NCBI GenBank assembly: GCA_018064925.1
Contig: JAGHUH010000025.1
Span: 47,847-111,846, forward strand
Length of the DNA: 64,000 nucleotides
Reading direction: 5' to 3'
Origin: Candidatus Cacconaster stercorequi
GTDB taxonomy: Bacteria; Bacillota; Clostridia; Oscillospirales; Oscillospiraceae
The notes under the pieces are model-generated. The model was not told where the DNA came from, searched no databases, and saw only the letters and a program-made list of their open reading frames with translations. The position numbers and the translations under genes were made by a program. Positions 40,657 to 48,571 of the stretch are shown here, in pieces. How positions within the stretch are numbered: position 1 is the first letter of the stretch; every line of letters begins with the position of its first letter.

Positions 40657-40815
40657 TTACCTCCTATCTTTCAAGCAAACAATACCGCAGGCGATCAGCA
40701 GAAAGGCCACCAAAAACATCAATATGCCCACCGGAAAAATGGCGGCAACCAAAATGCCAAGCCCCAATCCCAGAGCACATACGCCTATGATCGCAGCGCA
40801 GTTCCCCCTTTTCAT
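40657..40815 (-). CDS. 52-aa membrane peptide upstream of spoVM
   Basis: Not in the track. ATG at 40815 follows AGAGGAGGGGGCGAG and opens a 53-codon frame whose stop lies in the spoVM ribosome site (AGGAGGTAA). The product is mostly hydrophobic: MKRGNCAAIIGVCALGLGLGI, then a Pro-Val-Gly turn and a second hydrophobic stretch ending CLKDRR, so it is probably a two-helix hairpin in the membrane. The close coupling to spoVM suggests co-expression in sporulation. A CATAGAAT upstream recalls a SigE -10, but no convincing -35 was found. No family recognised. Confidence 0.65.
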   Translation of the reverse strand: MKRGNCAAIIGVCALGLGLGILVAAIFPVGILMFLVAFLLIACGIVCLKDRR

Positions 40816-40852
40816 CTCGCCCCCTCCTCTGTCTTATTCTATGCAGACAAAC

Positions 40853-40883
40853 AAAAAACGGGAGCGGATGATCCGCTCCCGTC
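40853..40883 (-). terminator. Terminator after rsgA
   Basis: On the minus strand GACGGGAGCGGATCATCCGCTCCCGTTTTTTG: a strong GC stem with T tract, eight bases after the rsgA stop. It separates housekeeping genes from the 52-aa peptide and spoVM. Confidence 0.9.
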
Positions 40884-40890
40884 GGGTATT

Positions 40891-41772
40891 TTATTTTCGT
40901 TCCCATTCTTTTAGGGATTTCAGCTCTTCGTGCATCCGCAGATAACTGCGATGGCGGCTGACAGGAATCTTCCCTTCCTTTACTGCTTTCAGCACAGCGC
41001 AGCCCTTTTCCTTCACATGGCTGCAGCCCACAAACCGACAGTCGTCCAGATACGATGCAAACTCCGGAAAGGTTTCCGGCAGATGCTGCTTCAGTTCCAG
41101 ATCCAGTTCTTCTGCGTCAAAGGAGGAAAAGCCCGGCGTGTCGATTACCCAGGTATCTGCACCCAGCGAAAACATCTCCACATGGCGGGTGGTGTGACGC
41201 CCGCGGCCCAGCGCCCTGCTGACCTCACCCACCGGCAGGTCAAATTGCGGCTCCAAGGCATTGAGAATGCTGGATTTTCCAACACCGGAGTTTCCGGTAA
41301 AGGCATTCAGCTTTCCGGCAATTGCGCAACGCAGTTCTTCCATTCCCTCGCCGGTTGCGGCACTGACACGCACAACCGGTATGGCAGAGGCACGGTAAAT
41401 CTCATATAGCTCGTCCGCCGGGTCCAAATCACATTTATTCAGTACCAGCAGTACCCGGCAATCCTTCAGTGCAGCAATGGCGGAAATGCGGTCGATCAGA
41501 TACGGGTCGGTTACCGGAATGGCTGCGGATGCAATCACCACCAACTGGTCAATATTGGCGGCGGAGGGGCGGGAAAATACATTTCTCCGCTCCTCGATGG
41601 TTTCCACAAAACCCTCACCATTTCCCAGCTCCCGCACCTGCACCCAGTCGCCCACCAGAGGACTCGTTCCCTCCCTGCGAAACTTTCCCCGAGCACGGCA
41701 CTGCAGCACCTCCGAGCCGATATTCACATAGTAAAAGCCGCTGAGTGCTTTTTCAATTCTTCCTCTGCTCAC
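40891..41772 (-). CDS. rsgA: Ribosome small-subunit biogenesis GTPase RsgA
   Basis: A 293-aa circularly permuted GTPase acting late in 30S assembly. N-terminal OB fold (GFYYVNIGSEVLQCRARGKFR), then the permuted G motifs: LVLNKCDL (G4), FTGNSGVGKSSILNAL (G1) and DTPGFSSF (G3). The zinc domain has CRFVGCSHVKEKGCAV. The start overlaps the prkC stop by four bases, matching the conserved prkC-rsgA pair. Confidence 0.96.
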   Translation of the reverse strand: MSRGRIEKALSGFYYVNIGSEVLQCRARGKFRREGTSPLVGDWVQVRELGNGEGFVETIEERRNVFSRPSAANIDQLVVIASAAIPVTDPYLIDRISAIAALKDCRVLLVLNKCDLDPADELYEIYRASAIPVVRVSAATGEGMEELRCAIAGKLNAFTGNSGVGKSSILNALEPQFDLPVGEVSRALGRGRHTTRHVEMFSLGADTWVIDTPGFSSFDAEELDLELKQHLPETFPEFASYLDDCRFVGCSHVKEKGCAVLKAVKEGKIPVSRHRSYLRMHEELKSLKEWERK

Positions 41773-43973
41773 TGGAAATACACCGTCTTAGCCGCAGATT
41801 CCGTTCGGAACTGATCACCGGTCTCGGGATCCGGTTCATCCAGCTTGCAGGTAAAGTATGCTTCCACAACAGAGCTGGTATCCTGATCACCATAAACTGT
41901 ACAGGAAACCTTCTCGCCGCCGGCACCATTATCGTGGCCGATTTCCTCCCCATCCTGAATGAAGCTGATCTCTACATTGCCTTCAAAATCACTTGGAATG
42001 GTGAAGGACACATCTTTACTGACGGTTTTGACCGGCTCAGGGCCCTTACTGACGGTAAAGCAAATAGATGTACCTTCCTCAACCTCAGAAGATGCCGAAA
42101 TGCTTTGGTCAATAACCTTGCCTTCCTTTGCGTCGCTATATTCATAGTCACTTTCGCCAACACGCAAGCCGAGAGATTCTGCCTTTTGTGCCGCCGCATC
42201 GACATTCATACCCAAAAAATTAGGAACAGTTACCGGTATTTCCTCGGGACCCTTACTGACTGTGAAAGTAATAGAAGTCCCCTCTTTCACCGTAGAGTCA
42301 GTGGAAATACTCTGACCAATAACCTGGCCTTCTTCTGCATCACTATATTCGTATCTGCTTTCACCAACACTTAATCCCAGAGATTCTGCCTGATTGACAG
42401 CCGAGTCGATACCCATGCCGATAAAGCTCGGAACGGTCACAGGTTTCTCTTCGGGGCCTTTGCTGCAGATAAGTGTCACGGTGGCCCCTTCCTTCACAGT
42501 CTCACCTTCTCCGGGTGATACATCCATTACCTGACCGGCCTTGTATTCTTCGGAATACTCTTCCTGCACCTGAATATCCAGATTCAAATCCAGCTCCTTC
42601 AGCGTAACCTTGGCATTTTCCAGATCCATACCGATCACCTCGGGAACCGGTGCTTTCCTCTCCTCTGCACAGATAATCACCGTGATGACCAAATTGTTCT
42701 TTCTGCTGCGTCCGCTTTCCGGATTCTGTTCAATAATCTGGCCGGGCTTAAATTTCTCATCCACGCGGCTGCCGCCGACCTCGATTTTGAAAATATCCTT
42801 GATTTCAGGCATGGCCATAGCTTCCTCGTATGTCTTGCCGATCACATTCGGCACCACATGGCTCTTCCCGCCATCCGCATTGAATCCACCGAAAATCAGC
42901 TTGAATATTACAAAGACCAGCAGCATTGCCACAGCAAAGCCGCCGATAATCACTGCCGTGCGTTTTTTGTTCTGCTTCGCTTCCTCTTCGTCCCAGTCTT
43001 CTTCCTCTTTCGGCTCTGCTTTTTTCTTACTCTTCTTTGCGCTGTTGGCAGCGATGGCCGCGTTCACCTCTGCAGTGGCAATAGGCTGCGTTGGCTCACC
43101 ATCTACCGGGGTAGCCAGATCCGCACGAATGTAGGTCATATCCACACCTGGGTCTCTACGGAATTTTTCCAGATCTTCCAACATCTCATCAGCAGAAGCA
43201 TACCGCTTGTCGGCATTGGGATTCATTGCCTTCATGGTAATCAGCTCCATCGCCTCGGGAAGCGCCGGATCAATATCCCGGGGGTTCAGCGGAATGGAAC
43301 TCAAATGCTGAATGGCTACGGATACGGCGCTGTCGCCCTCAAAGGGCAGACGGCCTGTGAGCATCTCATAAAGCACCACGCCGGCGGAATAAATATCGCT
43401 GCGGGCATCAGTACGGTCGCCGCGTGCCTGTTCCGGAGAGATGTAATGTACGCTGCCCAGTGCCTCCTGGGTCAGGGTCTGACTGGCATTGGCCAGACAG
43501 GCAATGCCAAAGTCAGCCACCTTCACGCTTCCGTCGCGCAGTACCATAATGTTCTGGGGCTTGATATCGCGGTGAATGATCCCACGGCTGTGGGCGTGGC
43601 TCAAGCCGCGCATGATCTGCGTGATAAAGTGCAGCGCCTCGCGCCAATCCATCTTGCCGCGGCGCTCCATGTACTGCTTCAAAGTAATGCCGTCAATGAG
43701 CTCCATGACAATATACTCCGTCTCACCGCTGCGGGACACATCGTAAACGGACACGATGTTGGCATGGGACAGTTGAGCAACGGCCTGGGACTCATCGCGG
43801 AAACGGCGGCGAAATTCCGCATCCTCCGCCAGATCGCTCTTGAGGATTTTAACCGCCACCAGGCGATTCAAACGATGGCATTTAGCCTTATAGACATTGG
43901 CCATGCCGCCGCTGCCGATCTGTTCCAGAATTTCATAACGATTATCCAATAATTTACCGATATACTGGTCCAT
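41769..43973 (-). CDS. prkC: PASTA-domain serine/threonine kinase PrkC (Stk)
   Basis: A 734-aa Hanks-type kinase. The kinase domain (residues 10-270) has GSGGMANVYKA, VAVKIL, HRDIKPQNIMV and KVADFGIA. A Lys-rich juxtamembrane part leads to a single helix (TAVIIGGFAVAMLLVFVIFKLIF), then four extracellular PASTA domains and a C-terminal Ig-like beta domain. PASTA domains sense muropeptides or lipid II; targets in Bacillus include YvcK and RsgA, both encoded in this window. ATG at 43973 has AAGGAG nine bases upstream, whereas the track start abuts it. PASTA 3 and 4 are nearly identical. Confidence 0.96.
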   Translation of the reverse strand: MDQYIGKLLDNRYEILEQIGSGGMANVYKAKCHRLNRLVAVKILKSDLAEDAEFRRRFRDESQAVAQLSHANIVSVYDVSRSGETEYIVMELIDGITLKQYMERRGKMDWREALHFITQIMRGLSHAHSRGIIHRDIKPQNIMVLRDGSVKVADFGIACLANASQTLTQEALGSVHYISPEQARGDRTDARSDIYSAGVVLYEMLTGRLPFEGDSAVSVAIQHLSSIPLNPRDIDPALPEAMELITMKAMNPNADKRYASADEMLEDLEKFRRDPGVDMTYIRADLATPVDGEPTQPIATAEVNAAIAANSAKKSKKKAEPKEEEDWDEEEAKQNKKRTAVIIGGFAVAMLLVFVIFKLIFGGFNADGGKSHVVPNVIGKTYEEAMAMPEIKDIFKIEVGGSRVDEKFKPGQIIEQNPESGRSRKNNLVITVIICAEERKAPVPEVIGMDLENAKVTLKELDLNLDIQVQEEYSEEYKAGQVMDVSPGEGETVKEGATVTLICSKGPEEKPVTVPSFIGMGIDSAVNQAESLGLSVGESRYEYSDAEEGQVIGQSISTDSTVKEGTSITFTVSKGPEEIPVTVPNFLGMNVDAAAQKAESLGLRVGESDYEYSDAKEGKVIDQSISASSEVEEGTSICFTVSKGPEPVKTVSKDVSFTIPSDFEGNVEISFIQDGEEIGHDNGAGGEKVSCTVYGDQDTSSVVEAYFTCKLDEPDPETGDQFRTESAAKTVYFQ

Positions 43974-43987
43974 ATATGTCATCTCCT

Positions 43988-44719
43988 TCAGATGTTCATC
44001 ATCAAAACAGCCGTGATATTATCCGGTGCACCGCGATCCTTCGCCACACTCAACAGCCGGCTCAAACAGCCGTCCAAATCATTGCTGTGGATCACTTCAA
44101 ATAATATCTCCTGATCCGATACGGTATTCACCAATCCGTCGGAACAAAGCAGCAAAAACTCCCCTTTGCTCCAGAGGATCGGAAAACCATCCATTCGGAC
44201 GCTCTCATCCGGCCCCAATGCCCGGGTGATCAGATTACGCTGTGGATGGTGTCTGGCTTCCTCCGGCGTCAGTTCTCCACGCTCGACCATGTTCTCAACC
44301 AATGAATGATCCCGGGTTATCTGCCGGATTCCGCCGCGCGAAATCAGATAGGCGCGGCTGTCGCCCACATTGCAGACCATTGCCAGATCATCCCGCGCAA
44401 TGACTGCCACCAGCGTGGTACCCATGCACTCATACGAGGGATCCTCTTCCGCAGCTTCATGAATGGCCTCATTCGCCTGCGAAACGCTGAAAGACGCCAC
44501 CTGCTCTATCTGGGAAGCTGTCATATCCTTCTTCAGAAGGGATCGCATTTCTTTCATAAAAGTCTCAACCGCGATCCCGCTGGCAACCTGACCACCGTTG
44601 GTACCGCCCATCCCATCGCATACAACGCAAACGGTGTAGCTGTCCATGGTCTGCACGGAATAGGCATCCTGATTTTCCTGACGGACCAGACCGGTATCGG
44701 TCATGCCCCATATCCTCAT
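43988..44719 (-). CDS. prpC: PP2C-type protein phosphatase PrpC (Stp)
   Basis: A 243-aa metal-dependent phosphatase that reverses PrkC phosphorylation. PP2C motifs: GLVRQENQDAY, VVCDGMGGTNGGQVAS, GTTLVAVIARDD, VGDSRAYLI, LLCSDGLVNTVSD and DNITAVLM. The metal-binding Asp residues are all present. The start overlaps the rlmN stop by four bases, and prkC follows within 15 bases. Confidence 0.96.
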   Translation of the reverse strand: MRIWGMTDTGLVRQENQDAYSVQTMDSYTVCVVCDGMGGTNGGQVASGIAVETFMKEMRSLLKKDMTASQIEQVASFSVSQANEAIHEAAEEDPSYECMGTTLVAVIARDDLAMVCNVGDSRAYLISRGGIRQITRDHSLVENMVERGELTPEEARHHPQRNLITRALGPDESVRMDGFPILWSKGEFLLLCSDGLVNTVSDQEILFEVIHSNDLDGCLSRLLSVAKDRGAPDNITAVLMMNI

Positions 44720-45756
44720 TGGGGGGTTCCCCCTTTCTGCTCCTCCATGGCTTTGCGTCGCAGCTGGCCGCAGGAGGCATCAATATCTCCGCCCAGACTT
44801 CGCCGCACTGTGGCGGTGATGCCGTGGGTTTCCAATCGTTTTTGAAACGCCGCAACGCGGCGGCTGGGTTTGAACGGGCTCTCCACCACATCATTCAGCG
44901 GAATCAGATTGACATGACCCGGCATCCCCCGCAGCCGCTTGGCAATCAGATCCGCCTGCCAGTCGTGGTCGTTGACGCCATCAATCATGGCGTATTCAAA
45001 CGAAATGCGCCGTCCCGTTTTCTTAAAGTAGCGATGGCAGGCGGCAAACAACTCCTCCACATCGTATGCCCTGTTTATCGGCATGATCTTTGAACGGGTC
45101 TCGCTGTCCGGCGCGTGCAATGACACCGAGAGTGTCAATTGCAAGTTCAGATCGGCCAGATAGTCGATCTCCGGCACTACACCGCAGGTGGACAGACTGA
45201 TATGCCGCATTCCGATATGCATGCCATCGGGGTGGTTGATAAGCTCCAGAAACCGCAAAACCGTGTCACGGTTATCCAGCGGCTCACCAATCCCCATCAG
45301 CACGATGTTGGATATCTCTCTTCCAGAATCCAACTGCGTAAAAAGCACCTGATCGAGCATTTCCGAAGGTGTTAAGTCTCTCACCTTGCCAGCTATTGTG
45401 GATGCACAGAAAGCGCATCCCATCCGGCAGCCGACCTGCGAGGATATGCACACGGTGTTGCCGTGGTGGTACTGCATCAAAACCGTTTCAATACAGTTGC
45501 CGTCTCGAAGCTTCCACAGGTATTTTATCGTGCCATCCAGCTTGGAAACCTGCTTGCGCTCCACCACGGGGACAGTCATCTCGCATTGCTCTGCCAACTT
45601 CTGCCGCAGGGACTTGGGCAGGTTGCTCATTTCTTCAAAGGAGGTCACACCGCGGTGCAGCCATGTAAAAATCTGCTTGCCGCGAAAGGCCGGCTCCCCC
45701 ATTTCCCGGAGCAGAGCCGTGATCTCCTCAATTGTCATGGATTTGATATCAATCAT
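44716..45756 (-). CDS. rlmN: 23S rRNA (adenine2503-C2)-methyltransferase RlmN
   Basis: A 346-aa radical-SAM methyltransferase acting on A2503 of 23S rRNA and A37 of some tRNAs. The cluster motif is GCRMGCAFCAST; the two methyl-transfer cysteines are in SLSTCGVVPEI-type and near the C-terminal DIDASCGQLR. An N-terminal helical domain (LREMGEPAFRGKQIFTWLH) binds tRNA/rRNA. The ATG at 45756 (MIDIKSMTIEE, with GAGGAAAA upstream) overlaps the rsmB end by eight bases and is preferred to the track start. Confidence 0.96.
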   Translation of the reverse strand: MIDIKSMTIEEITALLREMGEPAFRGKQIFTWLHRGVTSFEEMSNLPKSLRQKLAEQCEMTVPVVERKQVSKLDGTIKYLWKLRDGNCIETVLMQYHHGNTVCISSQVGCRMGCAFCASTIAGKVRDLTPSEMLDQVLFTQLDSGREISNIVLMGIGEPLDNRDTVLRFLELINHPDGMHIGMRHISLSTCGVVPEIDYLADLNLQLTLSVSLHAPDSETRSKIMPINRAYDVEELFAACHRYFKKTGRRISFEYAMIDGVNDHDWQADLIAKRLRGMPGHVNLIPLNDVVESPFKPSRRVAAFQKRLETHGITATVRRSLGGDIDASCGQLRRKAMEEQKGGTPQ

Positions 45757-47101
45757 GGTTTTCCTCAATTCTGCGCATACGGCAGATATAAAATCCATCT
45801 GTGCCGAACCGTTGCGGCCACAGTGTCAGGTGGCCTGCTCTCGGCCCAATGGGCAGCGGCAATTCAAAGCGTTCCAATTGAAATTCCGGATGCCGTGCCA
45901 GAAATTCTTCAGTCACGCCCTCGTTTTCCTCCGGCAACACCGTGCAGGTGGAGTAAATCAATACGCCGCCGGGACGCACATAGGTGGCCGCATTTTCCAA
46001 AATAGCCCGCTGCACCTCCGGCAACCGCGCCAGCTCTTTCGGATTTTTATATCGAATATCCGGTTTTTTCCGAATAATACCCAAGCCACTACATGGTACA
46101 TCTGCCACCACCAAGTCCGCCTGCTTTTCCCAGACAGCGTGGTGCTCCCTGCCGTCGGCCTGCTGACTGCGCACACTGTGGATCCCCAGCCGCTGTGCGC
46201 TGTTTTCCAACAGCTTCAGCTTATGAGGGTGAATATCGCAGGCCAAAATCTGACCGCGATCTCCCATATCAATTGCCAGTGAAAAGGACTTGCCGCCGGG
46301 AGCCGCGCATACATCCAGCACGCGATCCGTAGGTTGGGGCGATGCCACCAGCGCTACCAGACGCGCCGCCGCATCCTGCACCATAAATCTCCCCTGGCGG
46401 AATGCGGGCAGCCGTTCCAGATCTCCTGTACCGGACACCTCAAAGCAACCCGGCAGCCACGAATGGGCCGTTACCGCTACGCCGCTGCGCGTCAACTCCG
46501 CCTCCAGCTCCTCCGGCGTATTCTTCAGAAGGTTTGTCTGGATGTTGGTGGGGACGATTTCATTGTTCATGCGGAGATAGGCCTCCGCCTCCTCATCACC
46601 CAGAATATCCAGCAGCCGCCGCACCAGCCATTCCGGATGGCTGTATCGCACAGACAAATACGATGCCCGTGTTCCGCCCGGTAATGCCGGCATATTCATC
46701 CAATTCGTCACAAACTTTCGCAGCACGGCATTCACCATGCCGGAGGCCTTTGGTCTGCCGTAACGGCGGGTCATCTCCACCGCCTCGTTTACTGCGGCGC
46801 GATGGGGGATCTTATCCATAAACAGGATCTGATAGCCGCCGATCCGCAGGATGTTCCGGATGACAGGCTCCAGTTTTTCCGCCTTCTGCGTACAGTAGCA
46901 GCTGATATAATAATCCAGCAGCATCTTATTCTGAATGACACCGTAGCAGATGCGCGTGGCCAGGGCGGCATCGCGGCTGTCCAGCTTATTTTTGGCGATG
47001 GTACGCTTCAATCCGCCGTCAGACCATGCATTGGCCTTGTCCATCTGCATCAATACCTCCAGCGCCGTATCACGGGCAGAGGATTTTTTTATCTCGCTCA
47101 T
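45749..47101 (-). CDS. rsmB: 16S rRNA (cytosine967-C5)-methyltransferase RsmB
   Basis: A 450-aa enzyme with an N-terminal NusB-like RNA-binding domain (ARDTALEVLMQMDKANAWSDGGL) and a C-terminal SAM methyltransferase: VQDAAARLVAL, DVCAAPGGKSFSLA, ADVPCSGLGIIRKKPDI (PCS catalytic Cys) and IYSTCTVLPEENEGV (second Cys). Overlaps fmt by four bases and rlmN by eight, in the conserved def-fmt-rsmB-rlmN order. Confidence 0.96.
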   Translation of the reverse strand: MSEIKKSSARDTALEVLMQMDKANAWSDGGLKRTIAKNKLDSRDAALATRICYGVIQNKMLLDYYISCYCTQKAEKLEPVIRNILRIGGYQILFMDKIPHRAAVNEAVEMTRRYGRPKASGMVNAVLRKFVTNWMNMPALPGGTRASYLSVRYSHPEWLVRRLLDILGDEEAEAYLRMNNEIVPTNIQTNLLKNTPEELEAELTRSGVAVTAHSWLPGCFEVSGTGDLERLPAFRQGRFMVQDAAARLVALVASPQPTDRVLDVCAAPGGKSFSLAIDMGDRGQILACDIHPHKLKLLENSAQRLGIHSVRSQQADGREHHAVWEKQADLVVADVPCSGLGIIRKKPDIRYKNPKELARLPEVQRAILENAATYVRPGGVLIYSTCTVLPEENEGVTEEFLARHPEFQLERFELPLPIGPRAGHLTLWPQRFGTDGFYICRMRRIEENHD

Positions 47102-48018
47102 AAATCAACCTGTACCGGGTGGCCCGCCAGATAGGCACTGGCCGCCATACGCTTTCCGCCCTCTGCTTGCAGCTCTAAAATGCGCAGAGAGCGCCCATCA
47201 CCGCAGGCAAATTCGATTCCCTTCTTATTGGCCGCAACGATTTTGCCGGGTGCGGCATCGGTTTCACCGCCCACAGCGGTCTTATATACTTTGATGTTTT
47301 TTCCTGCGATCTGCGTCAGGGCACAGGGCCACGGAATCAGGCCGCGCACCTGATTGTGGATTTCCAGCGCACTTTTCGTCCAGTCAATGGGCGAAAGCGT
47401 CTTGTCCAGCATGGGGGCATAGGTATAGGCGCTGTGATCCTGCGCCGTTCGTGTGGCGGTGCCGTTTTTCAGCATCTCCACCGTTTCCGCCAATGCCTGG
47501 GCACTCAACTCCGCCAGACGCTGCGTCAGAGTCAGGGCATCCTCGTCGGGATCAATATCCGTCTGCAGGCAATGGATGATATCGCCGGCATCCAACTCCT
47601 TGGCCATATACATAATGGTCACACCGGTGCGCTTGTCACCGTTGAGCACCGCCCAGTTAATGGGGGCTGCACCGCGATACTTGGGCAGCACCGAGGAATG
47701 CACATTGATGGAGCCGTAAGGCGGCGTGTTCAGAATATCCTCCGGCAAAATCTTACCGTAGGCCGCCACCACGATCAGCTCCGGCTGCAGCTCCTGCACG
47801 ATTCCAAGCGCGGTGCCATCGCGCATTTTCACCGGCTGATACACGGTGAGATTCTGGCTGAGGGCATACTCCTTCACGGGAGAAAATGCCATCTTGTGGC
47901 CGCGGTTTTTGGGCTTATCCGGCTGGGTAAACACGCCGCAGATCTCGTGGCCATCCTCCACCAGACGCTTCAGGGACGCCACGGCAAAATCCGGCGTACC
48001 CATAAACAGAATTCGCAT
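47098..48018 (-). CDS. fmt: Methionyl-tRNA formyltransferase
   Basis: A 306-aa enzyme that formylates initiator Met-tRNA with 10-formyl-tetrahydrofolate. It starts MRILFMGTPDFAVASLKRLV and has VFTQPDKPKNRGHKM, the formyl-site block VVAAYGKILPEDILN and INVHSSVLPKYRGAAPINWAVLNGD (catalytic Asn/His region). The C-terminal tRNA-binding OB domain is complete. Followed by rsmB; def lies 35 bases upstream. Confidence 0.97.
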   Translation of the reverse strand: MRILFMGTPDFAVASLKRLVEDGHEICGVFTQPDKPKNRGHKMAFSPVKEYALSQNLTVYQPVKMRDGTALGIVQELQPELIVVAAYGKILPEDILNTPPYGSINVHSSVLPKYRGAAPINWAVLNGDKRTGVTIMYMAKELDAGDIIHCLQTDIDPDEDALTLTQRLAELSAQALAETVEMLKNGTATRTAQDHSAYTYAPMLDKTLSPIDWTKSALEIHNQVRGLIPWPCALTQIAGKNIKVYKTAVGGETDAAPGKIVAANKKGIEFACGDGRSLRILELQAEGGKRMAASAYLAGHPVQVDL

Positions 48019-48053
48019 GAATCTTCATTCCTTTCTCTGTGAGAAGGAACACA

Positions 48054-48554
48054 TTACTGTTCTTCCTCTTCCTGCTGGCGGATATATTCCTCCAGCTCTT
48101 CTTCCGTGAGCAGATGGTCGGTGTGCTCCACAAACAGGTGTCCATCCAGATGCTCGATCTCATGGCAGAAGCATCGGGCGGTCAGACCCTCGTCCTCTAC
48201 CTCAAAAAAGTCGCCGTTGCGATCCTGCGCGCGAACGCGCACCACATTGGGGCGGCTGACAAAGCCGTACTTTCCGGGCACACTCAGGCAGCCCTCCAAA
48301 CCGTCCTGACGACCTGCGGTCTTGATGATCTCGGGATTGATGAGTTCGATGATCTCGTCGTCTTCATTCATCACCACGCACGCTCTGCGCAGAATACCTA
48401 CCTGCGGTGCTGCCAGACCCACGCCGCCGGACTCCACCAGCGTTTCGGTCATATCGTCCAACAGCATATGCAGACGCACGTTGAAATCCGTCACCGGGCG
48501 GCAGACCTTGGTCAGGCACTCGTCGCCCTGCAGTACAATTTTTCGTAAAGCCAT
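48054..48554 (-). CDS. def: Peptide deformylase (canonical)
   Basis: A 166-aa deformylase with the three intact motifs GVGLAAPQVG, EGCLSVPG and HEIEHLDG, so the metal ligands and catalytic Glu and Gln are all present. It removes the formyl group from nascent proteins, the counterpart of fmt next to it. The paralogue at 5.6 kb has an altered motif 1. The acidic C-terminal tail (LTEEELEEYIRQQEEEEQ) is unusually charged. Confidence 0.97.
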   Translation of the reverse strand: MALRKIVLQGDECLTKVCRPVTDFNVRLHMLLDDMTETLVESGGVGLAAPQVGILRRACVVMNEDDEIIELINPEIIKTAGRQDGLEGCLSVPGKYGFVSRPNVVRVRAQDRNGDFFEVEDEGLTARCFCHEIEHLDGHLFVEHTDHLLTEEELEEYIRQQEEEEQ

Positions 48555-48571
48555 TTGATAATCCTCTCTTG

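Noticed and set aside
40664-40906. 80-aa minus-strand ORF near spoVM
   Set aside because: Runs through the rsgA terminator. The frame for the 52-aa membrane peptide has the proper ribosome site and fits the spoVM coupling.
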